From contig DBXD01000014.1 of NCBI GenBank assembly GCA_002309425.1, positions 50,270 to 65,709 on the forward strand: a DNA stretch of 15,440 bases, read 5' to 3'. The translations under genes and the position numbers were made by a program. Each line of letters opens with the position of its first letter. Position 1 is the first letter of the stretch. The notes under the pieces were generated by a model. The model was not told where the DNA came from and did no database searches. It worked only from the letters and a program-made list of their open reading frames with translations. This DNA is from Cyanobacteria bacterium UBA1221. GTDB taxonomy: Bacteria; Cyanobacteriota; Vampirovibrionia; Gastranaerophilales; Gastranaerophilaceae. Positions 1 to 6,109 of this stretch are shown here, piece after piece.

Positions 1-444
1 AATTTGCCTTGTCTGCTGGGCTTTTACCATATCCATATCGATTGAACGGGGATTTTCAACGGAATGTTTAACTGCTTTCGGGGTAATTTCGTTAAACACA
101 ATACGAAATATTTTTTCGTCAGGTACTTTCAGAACCTGTCTAACATGCCACGCAATAGCTTCACCCTCACGGTCAGGGTCGGATGCAAGGTAAATTTTGT
201 CACTCTTTTTGGCTAGCTCATTTAATTTAGTAACAACTTTTTGTTTACCCGCGATAATTTCAAATTTTGGCTCAAAATTGTTATTGACATCAAAACCAAG
301 ATTGTCTGTCGAGGCATCTTTTTGGGGCAGGTTTCTGATATGACCGAAACTTGCCTCGATTTGAAAATCGTTGCCCAAAATTTTTTTAATTGTCTTTGAT
401 TTAGCCGGTGACTCGACTATAACAAGTGCTTTCTCTTTTGCCAT
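1..444 (-). CDS. topA: DNA topoisomerase I, N-terminal part (cut by window edge)
   Basis: Type IA topoisomerase that relaxes negative supercoils in the cytoplasm. Only the first 148 codons are in the window; the frame is open through base 1. This is the TOPRIM domain: VIVESPAK at residues 8-15 with the metal/catalytic Glu11, GHIRNLP at 34-40, the DPDREGEA signature at 89-96 (Asp89, Asp91, Glu93) and FNEIT at 117-121. The active-site tyrosine domain lies outside. The ATG at 444-442 is preceded by an AAAGGT ribosome site and gives the expected family N-terminus, MAKEKALVIVESPAK. It lies 89 nt downstream of dprA on the same strand, the common dprA-topA order, and no terminator hairpin is visible between them, so it is probably transcribed with the operon. 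Identification is essentially certain. Confidence 0.96.
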   Translation of the reverse strand, partial: MAKEKALVIVESPAKSKTIKKILGNDFQIEASFGHIRNLPQKDASTDNLGFDVNNNFEPKFEIIAGKQKVVTKLNELAKKSDKIYLASDPDREGEAIAWHVRQVLKVPDEKIFRIVFNEITPKAVKHSVENPRSIDMDMVKAQQTRQI

Positions 445-533
445 TTATTTACCTTTATACGGTGACATAAAAATGCCCATCCACAATAAGCCTATCACAA
501 GTAATATTTACAAGCAAATTTTTAATATATTAT

Positions 534-1616
534 TTAAAATTTTTTGTACCTGTCACCTGTGGTCTGTTTGATAATCCCTTTTAATTCTAATGTTGTTAAA
601 AGGATTAACAAGTCGTTTGTATTTATCCCTGTCTGGTTACTGATTTCGTCAAACCCTTTTTCTTCAATTTCCAGCACTTCAACAACTTTCTTTTCATTCG
701 TATTCAAATCAGACAAATCCATTTTTAGTTGTTCTACGGGTTGAATTTCCCAATTAAGTGCTTCAAGAATATCGTTTGCACATGTGACCATTGTCGCCCC
801 GTTTTTGAGCAGTTTATAAATACCCTCTGTATTTGGATTGGTAATCAGTCCCGGAATGCACATTAACTCTCTGCCCTGTTCTAAAGTTAGGTTTGCGGTA
901 ATCAAAGCACCGCTTTTAAGGGATGCTTCAGCAACAAGTGTTCCGAAAGATATTCCCGAAACAATTCTGTTTCGTTCGGGAAATCTGAATTTTAACGGTT
1001 CAAATGTAGGATAGTATTCTGTAACAACGGCCCCTCCGCCATCTTCAATTTCTTTATACAGGTCTTTATTTGATGCGGGGTAAGTATAATCAAATCCGCT
1101 TGCAATAACTCCGATTGTTTTTAAACGGTGTTTGAGGGCGCATCGGTGAGCAGTTGAATCAATACCGGAAGCAAGTCCCGACACTATACATATATCCGTT
1201 CCCTCTAACTCCGAAATAACTTTTTCGACAGATTCTTTTGCGTTATAACTTGCCTTTCTTGAACCTACAACCGCCAAAGTCCTTTCTAAATTGCAGTTTT
1301 CAATATTTCCCTTGTAGTATAAAACAACAGGAGGATTAGAAATTTCCTTGAGCATTTGTGGATAATTCGGATTTTCAAATGTATAAAATTTTATACCGCG
1401 GTTAAGAACTTCTTCCAAAACTTTGTTCGGGTCAATTTTATCCCTGTGCTTCAGAAAATTTTCCGCTTTTTTAATGCTCAGTCCCTCAATTTGAGAAAGT
1501 TCTTTTTGAGTGGCGCAAAAGGCACGTTCAATGTCGCCGAAGTAATTATAAAGCCTTTGAACAAAAGGACTGTCAACCTGTTCTATTGCGGAAAACGCTA
1601 TCCAAAATTTATCCAT
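534..1616 (-). CDS. dprA: DNA processing protein DprA (Smf), RecA loader for transformation
   Basis: DprA binds incoming single-stranded DNA during natural transformation and loads RecA. The 360 residues show an N-terminal helix-hairpin-helix-like segment (about 1-65), a Rossmann-like core with VVGSRKAS at 116-123, SGLASGIDSTAH at 146-157, FPERNRIVSGIS at 212-223 and SGALITA at 235-241, and a C-terminal winged-helix domain (about 305-358) as in longer DprA proteins. Length is normal for the family. The ATG directly follows the TAA of the upstream TPR gene with no gap, implying translational coupling. Genes for the DNA-uptake machinery itself are not in this window, so competence is a family-based inference. 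DprA also occurs in bacteria not known to be transformable. Confidence 0.95.
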   Translation of the reverse strand: MDKFWIAFSAIEQVDSPFVQRLYNYFGDIERAFCATQKELSQIEGLSIKKAENFLKHRDKIDPNKVLEEVLNRGIKFYTFENPNYPQMLKEISNPPVVLYYKGNIENCNLERTLAVVGSRKASYNAKESVEKVISELEGTDICIVSGLASGIDSTAHRCALKHRLKTIGVIASGFDYTYPASNKDLYKEIEDGGGAVVTEYYPTFEPLKFRFPERNRIVSGISFGTLVAEASLKSGALITANLTLEQGRELMCIPGLITNPNTEGIYKLLKNGATMVTCANDILEALNWEIQPVEQLKMDLSDLNTNEKKVVEVLEIEEKGFDEISNQTGINTNDLLILLTTLELKGIIKQTTGDRYKKF

Positions 1617-2384
1617 TTACTTTTTCTTCTTAATTCTTTCAATCAAATTTTTGACGTTTACGATTTCTTCTTCCGGCAATTCCATTTCGCAATAGGATTC
1701 TAAGTATTCTATTGCATCGTCATAATCTTCTCTTGCCAAAAATAGGATTGCAACTTTTTTATAAGCCTGACGAAAACCTGAGTCGTGAGCAATAGTTTTT
1801 AAGTAATTAGATATTGCCTTATCAATTTCATTGTTCATTTCATATGCTTGTGCAAGACTGAAATATATGTACGGATTATCTTCTTTAAATTCCAGAATGT
1901 TTTCAAAATTTTCTATTGCGCAATCATAGTTGCCGAGTTCGTAATGTACTTTTCCTAAATCGTAATAAGCATCATAATTTTCCGGCTGAGCTTCAAGAAC
2001 CTTTTCCAATTCGTCAATCGCCAAATCCAATCTGCAATCTTCCATATAAAATCTTGCCAGAAAATGAGCCATTACCATATTGTCGGGCATAGCGTCGGCA
2101 CCTGAAGTTAATAAACCGATTCCTTTACCGTAATCCTTATTTCTGTAATAAATATCGGCAAGATTAATATAAGCATGTGCCAGTTGAGGATTTAGTTCAA
2201 TCGCTTTTAAAAAGTTATCCTCCGCCTTTTTGTCATTGGCGATACTTGCATAACACTGACCTATGTTGTTATATAATTCGGCGGTAGGTTCTTCTGTTTC
2301 AATGACCGAACTGAAAGCATCTATGGCTTTTTCATACTCGCCGCTTTTGTAATAATTCAGAGCTTCTTCTACTTTTGTGTTCAT
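1617..2384 (-). CDS. Tetratricopeptide repeat protein
   Basis: A 255-residue protein made almost wholly of about seven TPR units of 33-34 residues, each with the expected small-residue and aromatic pattern; for example NNIGQCYASIANDKKAEDNF, INLADIYYRNKDYGKG and YYDLGKVHYELGNYDCAIEN. No signal peptide or membrane segment is visible, so it is probably cytoplasmic, and the tail is lysine-rich. TPR solenoids are protein-binding scaffolds; the partner cannot be read from sequence. It sits between the lptA-like gene (2 nt gap) and dprA (0 nt gap), so it is made together with envelope-transport and DNA-processing proteins. A specific role in either process is speculation. The family call is firm, the function unknown. 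Confidence 0.9.
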   Translation of the reverse strand: MNTKVEEALNYYKSGEYEKAIDAFSSVIETEEPTAELYNNIGQCYASIANDKKAEDNFLKAIELNPQLAHAYINLADIYYRNKDYGKGIGLLTSGADAMPDNMVMAHFLARFYMEDCRLDLAIDELEKVLEAQPENYDAYYDLGKVHYELGNYDCAIENFENILEFKEDNPYIYFSLAQAYEMNNEIDKAISNYLKTIAHDSGFRQAYKKVAILFLAREDYDDAIEYLESYCEMELPEEEIVNVKNLIERIKKKK

Positions 2385-2386
2385 TT

Positions 2387-3376
2387 TTATAATCCTAATG
2401 TCATACCGGAGCTGCCGCTGCTGTCCCCATCTCCCGAGCCGATATTCTTAATAACGGTTCTGGTGTTGCCTTCAGCCTGAAAATCTTTCGGTTTTAATTT
2501 CATCTTAATTTTGTCGGCATATATTGTTCTGACACCCTGAGATATGCTTGAACGGCCTACAAAATATACGTCATTCGGTTTACCGTCTTTTCCCGGATAA
2601 ACATTGATTTTTGGCCCGATTGCATAATAATCATCATACCAGACTCTGACGTTTCCGCTTGCGGAAAAGGTGTTTTTATTCTGCATAAATTCCTGCATAT
2701 TAGATTTCAGGGTAAGTTTTTTACCGTCATCGCTCGTAACGTTTGAGGTTGTATCTCCGATAGCGGTTATAATTTTTGTTGAAGAATCATAGAAAAATCT
2801 GTCCGCATAAGAATCGTTTGCTTTTTGTTTTACTCTGCCGTTTCCGATAAGTTCTAATGTTTTAACGTCACCGTTTTTGTCCATTTTGATAATTGCTTTG
2901 TCGGAAAAAGTATCGATATCTTTATATTTCATAGTAACGTTTCCGGTAGCGGTCATAACACTCGTATTTGTATTATACTCCTGAACATCGGAGTTAATTA
3001 CAACTATCGGATTTTTCCCGTCAAATACTACCGATTGGGTATCCCCTTCGGCTCTTACTATCTTTGTTATAAGTGAAACTTTTAAAATATTCGCTTTTAC
3101 TTCACGTTTTTTATTTTTCTTGACCTCATACGCATAAGGTTTGTCATAAAAAGTTGCGGTATCAAGTTTTTGTTCGCCCGTCATATTGACATCCGCGGAA
3201 TCTCCGACAACCTTTAAATCGTCTACGGTGACTTTAACGTTGCCGTTAAATTTGATTTTATTATCAGATTCCGAAAAGGTCTGGGATTTTGATTCTATTA
3301 TCAGGTCAGAAGCCTGAACCATCATTATTCCGGTCGAAAATGCTGCTATTGCAATCAATATAAGTAGTTTTTTCAT
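2387..3376 (-). CDS. lptA: LptA/OstA-like periplasmic lipopolysaccharide transport protein
   Basis: Probably forms part of the periplasmic bridge that carries lipopolysaccharide to the outer membrane. The 329-residue product begins with a clear signal peptide (MKK, then a hydrophobic stretch, likely cleavage near VQA-SD at 20-24). An OstA/LptA beta-jellyroll unit follows, recognisable from QTFSESDNKIKFNGNV and the VVGDSADV strand (about 32-64). Further units recur around 141-165, 180-240 and 240-310 with the same GNV and DKA/ADK rhythm. It is nearly twice the length of E. coli LptA, as in multi-unit OstA-type proteins. The tail is glycine/serine-rich and low complexity. Its start overlaps the stop of the lptC-like gene by 1 nt (TAATG), which supports a functional pair. 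The symbol is assigned by family and context. Confidence 0.8.
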   Translation of the reverse strand: MKKLLILIAIAAFSTGIMMVQASDLIIESKSQTFSESDNKIKFNGNVKVTVDDLKVVGDSADVNMTGEQKLDTATFYDKPYAYEVKKNKKREVKANILKVSLITKIVRAEGDTQSVVFDGKNPIVVINSDVQEYNTNTSVMTATGNVTMKYKDIDTFSDKAIIKMDKNGDVKTLELIGNGRVKQKANDSYADRFFYDSSTKIITAIGDTTSNVTSDDGKKLTLKSNMQEFMQNKNTFSASGNVRVWYDDYYAIGPKINVYPGKDGKPNDVYFVGRSSISQGVRTIYADKIKMKLKPKDFQAEGNTRTVIKNIGSGDGDSSGSSGMTLGL

Positions 3377-3963
3377 TATTTCTCCTTAGCGTTAAATACT
3401 TTTGAAACGGCATTGCCTTTTATTTTAAAATCATCACATTCAGGGCTGATTTCTACCTCATTTGCAGTTGCCAAAAACTCATCATTTCTTGTAATTCTGA
3501 TATTACCTTTTGCCGTGATAGGTTTTTCGTTACCTGACCAGACAACTCTGTCCGCTTCCAGGGATGTGCCGTCTTTTGTTACTATATGCGTATTATTATA
3601 CAATATAATCTGTTTTTTAACTGAATTGTATGTTCCTTTTGATGATTCAAAACTCATATTTACTTCATTGTTATCATCATAAAAATTTCCGATACAGTTA
3701 TCAAGCATTGCTATACTGTTATCGCTGCTATAAGAACCTGTTTCGCCGTATATTTCCCAATACTTATGTTCATCTTTTGTTTCGGTGAGAATTATACCGT
3801 TAATCTGGGCTTCCTGTTTATCCTGCTGCCCGGTAATCTGGCTGCGGTTAAAATTCCTTGTAATTAACCCGGCAGAAATGAATGCCCACAACATTATACC
3901 TACTACGGTCATTGCGGCAACAAAATATGTTTTACGCTTCTTGCTCAGATTCTTCCATTTCAT
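3376..3963 (-). CDS. lptC: LptC-like inner-membrane-anchored lipopolysaccharide export protein
   Basis: Inner-membrane anchored partner that receives lipopolysaccharide from the LptBFG transporter and passes it to LptA. From the chosen ATG at 3963-3961 the protein has 195 residues: a basic N-terminus (MKWKNLSKKRK), one membrane helix (about 13-33), then a beta-rich periplasmic part with LptC/OstA-like alternation (EIYGETGSYSS, SLEADRVVWSG, ATANEVEIS). The reading frame runs back to a TTG at 4017, but that would add 18 residues overlapping the likely promoter; an ATG at 3972 is a second possibility. The ribosome site is weak (GAG only), so initiation may be near-leaderless. It is the first gene of the leftward operon. 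lptB, lptF and lptG are not in this window. Confidence 0.75.
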   Translation of the reverse strand: MKWKNLSKKRKTYFVAAMTVVGIMLWAFISAGLITRNFNRSQITGQQDKQEAQINGIILTETKDEHKYWEIYGETGSYSSDNSIAMLDNCIGNFYDDNNEVNMSFESSKGTYNSVKKQIILYNNTHIVTKDGTSLEADRVVWSGNEKPITAKGNIRITRNDEFLATANEVEISPECDDFKIKGNAVSKVFNAKEK

Positions 3964-3974
3964 AACTCGCATGG

Positions 3975-4052
3975 TAGCACAAAATTTTATCAAAGTCGAA
4001 TATGTAAATATTGACAATCCGATTATTAAGTTGTTAAAATCATTTTGTGCTA
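3975..4052. repeat. 11-bp inverted repeat bracketing the divergent promoters
   Basis: TAGCACAAAAT at 3975-3985 and its exact reverse complement ATTTTGTGCTA at 4042-4052 lie 56 nt apart. Each falls just after one of the two divergent TAAAAT -10 boxes, near the predicted transcription starts. They could be paired operator half-sites or an initial-transcribed-region motif. Confidence 0.6.
4011..4040 (+). promoter_or_regulatory. Sigma70-like promoter of the [2Fe-2S] protein gene
   Basis: TTGACA at 4011-4016, an 18-base spacer and TAAAAT at 4035-4040, preceded by TG one base upstream (extended -10). The predicted start near 4047 leaves about 20 nt of leader before the AAGGAG ribosome site (4052-4057) and the ATG at 4066. 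The opposite strand carries a matching TGATAAAAT (-10 at 3989-3984) for the leftward lptC operon, with a poorer -35. Confidence 0.65.
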
Positions 4053-4065
4053 AGGAGTTTTATTA

Positions 4066-4323
4066 ATGGATAAAAAAATCAGTGTGAAAGTATGTTTGGG
4101 AACTACCTGTTTTGTAATGGGTTCGGCTAATTTGCAGGAACTTTTAGAGGTTGTTCCGAGAAAATATGGTGATAAGGTTGAAGTTGCCGGTGTCCCGTGT
4201 TTGAGATTATGTTCTATTGACTGGGAATTTTCAAAAGCTCCGTATGTAAAAGTTGATGATGATATAATTAAAGAAGCAACTGTAGAAAAAGTTTTAAACG
4301 CAATTGAAGAAAAATTAAAATAA
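4066..4323 (+). CDS. Small thioredoxin-fold [2Fe-2S] ferredoxin, NuoE/HydC C-terminal type
   Basis: An 85-residue electron carrier matching the thioredoxin-like [2Fe-2S] domain at the C-terminus of NuoE and of HydC-type hydrogenase subunits. The cluster ligands are visible as C10-x4-C15 (VCLGTTCF) and C45-x3-C49 (VPCLRLCS). Length matches a free-standing domain without the NuoE N-terminal helical part. It has its own promoter and a good ribosome site (AAGGAG, 8 nt before ATG) and is monocistronic or nearly so. Such proteins often partner [FeFe] hydrogenases or NADH-oxidising complexes. An [FeFe] hydrogenase lies about 1.8 kb downstream, but three unrelated genes intervene, so a partnership is inference. 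Confidence 0.85.
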   Translation: MDKKISVKVCLGTTCFVMGSANLQELLEVVPRKYGDKVEVAGVPCLRLCSIDWEFSKAPYVKVDDDIIKEATVEKVLNAIEEKLK

Positions 4324-4363
4324 ATTTTGTTTGGAAATATATTTATTGCCCGGTTTAGTATAA

Positions 4364-4395
4364 ATAGTGTAGAGCACTAAGCTTTTTTACACTAT
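4364..4395. repeat. Inverted repeat upstream of the ybjQ operon
   Basis: ATAGTGTA at 4364-4371 and TACACTAT at 4388-4395 form a perfect 8-bp stem with a 16-base loop that contains a short GAGC/GCTT inner match. A T-run follows about 10 bases later (4405-4413). It may act as a weak terminator for the preceding gene or as an operator for the following operon. The 145-nt gap otherwise shows only AT-rich sequence and no convincing promoter. Confidence 0.4.
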
Positions 4396-4468
4396 ATATA
4401 TCTGTTTTTTTTTATATTTTTTGTTAGGGTTTTACTGTTGGAGATTTTGAATACAGGAGGAATGTCGG

Positions 4469-4795
4469 ATGATTTTAACGAACATAGAATCTGTTCCGGG
4501 AATGAAAATAAAAGCACAGTATGGTGTGGTTTCAGGAAGTACTGTCCGTGCAAAAAATGCATTTGCGGATATCGGAGCAGGACTTAAAAATGTTGTTGGC
4601 GGCGAATTAAAAAGTTACACAGAGTTATTAACAGAGGCGAGAAAAGAGGCTACCTCCAGAATGGAAACTCAGGCGCAAATGCTTGGGGCGAATGCGGTTA
4701 TTAACATTCGTTATGCTACTTCTGCAGTTACTTCGGGTGCTGCTGAGGTATATGCATATGGAACCGCAGTGTATGTTGAACCAGTTGGAGTATAA
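4469..4795 (+). CDS. YbjQ (UPF0145) family protein
   Basis: A 108-residue soluble protein of the YbjQ/UPF0145 family, sometimes called a putative heavy-metal-binding domain; members form ring-like oligomers and their biochemical role is not established. Family marks are the G-V-V-S-G-S-T turn (19-25), the central AFADIGAGLKNVVGGEL segment (31-47), the TEARKEATSRM helix (54-64), LGANAVINIRY (72-82) and the closing YAYGTAVYVEP. No cysteine or obvious metal site is present in this copy, which argues against a metal-binding role. A strong AGGAGG ribosome site (4455-4460) fixes the start; an out-of-frame ATG at 4462 is excluded. It is the first gene of a three-gene operon with a membrane-anchored paralogue and an M48 protease. 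Confidence 0.88.
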   Translation: MILTNIESVPGMKIKAQYGVVSGSTVRAKNAFADIGAGLKNVVGGELKSYTELLTEARKEATSRMETQAQMLGANAVINIRYATSAVTSGAAEVYAYGTAVYVEPVGV

Positions 4796-4797
4796 CA

Positions 4798-5247
4798 ATG
4801 GGTGATTTAATAACATTAGCTGTTATCTTATTGGTAACGTATATGACAGGTTCTTTGATTGAAAAAGCTCATTACAGGAAAATTAAAAAGCGTGAAAAAG
4901 CTTTAATCGGAAAGACAATGGTGTCATACGGTATCAAAACCTGGGATAATACCAAAAAGGTTAAAAAGATAGAACTTGTTTCGGGTGAGGTTGTTATAAG
5001 TGTTGATTATTTCAAAACTTTTGCAGCAGGTTTAAAGAACCTTTTTGGCGGAAAACTTAACAGTATTGAATCAATACTTGACAGAGGAAGAAGAGAAGCT
5101 ATATTAAGAATGAGGGAAAAAGCTGTTGGGGCAAATTTCATTGTAAATACAAAAGTTGAACAAATAATGATGAATGATCCCTCAAATAAAAATGAATATC
5201 CAAAGTGTGCCCTAATAGCGTATGGTACAGCTATTACATATGAATAA
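4798..5247 (+). CDS. Membrane-anchored YbjQ-like protein
   Basis: A 149-residue protein with an N-terminal membrane helix (about 3-20, ITLAVILLVTYMTG), a very basic linker (HYRKIKKREK), then a diverged YbjQ domain. The signature AAGLKNLFGGKL matches AGLKNVVGGEL of the upstream gene, and GRREAILRMREKAVGANFIVN matches its helix and GAN motif. The end, ALIAYGTAITYE, matches the YGTAVYVE end. The two are therefore paralogues; this copy has gained an anchor and an insertion before the last strand (NDPSNKNEYPKC). The gap to the upstream stop is 2 nt and the M48 gene start overlaps its end by 8 nt, so translation is probably coupled. The positive-inside rule puts the YbjQ domain in the cytoplasm. 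Function unknown. Confidence 0.8.
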   Translation: MGDLITLAVILLVTYMTGSLIEKAHYRKIKKREKALIGKTMVSYGIKTWDNTKKVKKIELVSGEVVISVDYFKTFAAGLKNLFGGKLNSIESILDRGRREAILRMREKAVGANFIVNTKVEQIMMNDPSNKNEYPKCALIAYGTAITYE

Positions 5248-6031
5248 CAATATAGAAGATAAGTATTTAAAAGTAATTGAAGATAATGTTAATGTCAGTA
5301 AAACAGGTGCCGGTACGGAGTTTTTGGTAACAATATCTGCGGTTGCTATTATTTGTTTTTGCGTATTTATATTTTCTGATGCAATAGCAAATGTTGTTAT
5401 TGATAATATGTCAGATGAAAAGCAGGTCAAAATAGAAAATATATTGACAGGAAAGGATTCTGATTTCAAAATTGTTGTTAAGCATCCTGATAAGTTAAAA
5501 TACCTTGAAGAAACAAAAAAACGGATAGTAAAACTTGATAAACGCTTACAGAGAAAATCTGTACTCAAAATAAATGAAATTGAAGAAAAACAGGTAAATG
5601 CATTTGTATTACCTAACGGCAGTATATATTTTACGTCCGGCTTGTTAGACAAAGTTGATAATAAAGAGGCTTTGACATTTGTACTCGCACATGAGCTGGG
5701 GCATTATGCCCATAGAGATCATTTGAAATCAATAGGCAGAGAATTGTTGTCAGGTATGATATTGTCCGTAATAAGTTTTGGTAACAAACAAGTCGGAAGT
5801 ACTTTTAGCAGTTTTAACAATATGAACTACATAAACCATTCTCAAAAACAGGAAACAAATGCTGACAGATATGCAAATCATATTATGTACAGGTTATATG
5901 GAAAAAATGACGGAGCTGTTGAATTCTTCCGATTTTTGAAAAAAGAGGAAAAATTTCCGGAATTGCTTTATTACTTTTCTACTCACCCTTCGACAGAAAA
6001 AAGATTATACATAATACAGCACAGTAAATAA
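5240..6031 (+). CDS. Membrane-anchored M48-family zinc metallopeptidase
   Basis: Peptidase of the M48 (Ste24/HtpX/BepA) clan. From the ATG at 5240 the protein has 263 residues: one membrane helix (about 26-56), a linker, then the catalytic part. LPNGSIYFTSGLLD and LTFVLAHELGHYAHRDH carry the HExxH zinc site (His151, Glu152, His155), the third ligand is Glu205 in QETNADRYA, and the family end motif STHPSTEKR is at about 247-255. Only one helix precedes the catalytic domain, unlike the multi-pass HtpX. The in-frame ATG at 5222 lies inside the previous gene and has no ribosome site, so 5240 is preferred (8-nt overlap). It closes the ybjQ operon. A role in membrane or envelope protein quality control is an inference from family and anchor. 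Confidence 0.9.
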   Translation: MNNNIEDKYLKVIEDNVNVSKTGAGTEFLVTISAVAIICFCVFIFSDAIANVVIDNMSDEKQVKIENILTGKDSDFKIVVKHPDKLKYLEETKKRIVKLDKRLQRKSVLKINEIEEKQVNAFVLPNGSIYFTSGLLDKVDNKEALTFVLAHELGHYAHRDHLKSIGRELLSGMILSVISFGNKQVGSTFSSFNNMNYINHSQKQETNADRYANHIMYRLYGKNDGAVEFFRFLKKEEKFPELLYYFSTHPSTEKRLYIIQHSK

Positions 6032-6048
6032 CTGAAATTATTACATTT

Positions 6049-6077
6049 TTGATATTTATTTTTTTATGTGCTAATCT
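6049..6077 (+). promoter_or_regulatory. Promoter of the [FeFe] hydrogenase gene
   Basis: TTGATA at 6049-6054, a 17-base spacer and TAATCT at 6072-6077 with TG one base before it (extended -10). The leader of about 25 nt ends in AAGGA (6099-6103), 6 nt before the ATG. The -10 lies in the recurring TGTGCTA context seen at other gene starts here. Confidence 0.6.
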
Positions 6078-6109
6078 AGGATTTGTACTAAAAAACAAAA
6101 GGAAAATTT

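Noticed and set aside
371..571. Plus-strand open frame over the topA start and dprA end
   Set aside because: Antisense shadow of two well-identified genes; no ribosome site and no family resemblance.
1617..2384. Tandem DNA repeat or CRISPR-like pattern in the TPR gene
   Set aside because: The repetition is at protein level (TPR helices) with diverged nucleotides; there are no identical direct repeats with spacers here or elsewhere in the window.
4469..6031. Toxin-antitoxin or phage defence operon
   Set aside because: YbjQ and M48 families are housekeeping-like or uncharacterised; no nuclease, NTPase or sensor typical of known defence systems is visible.
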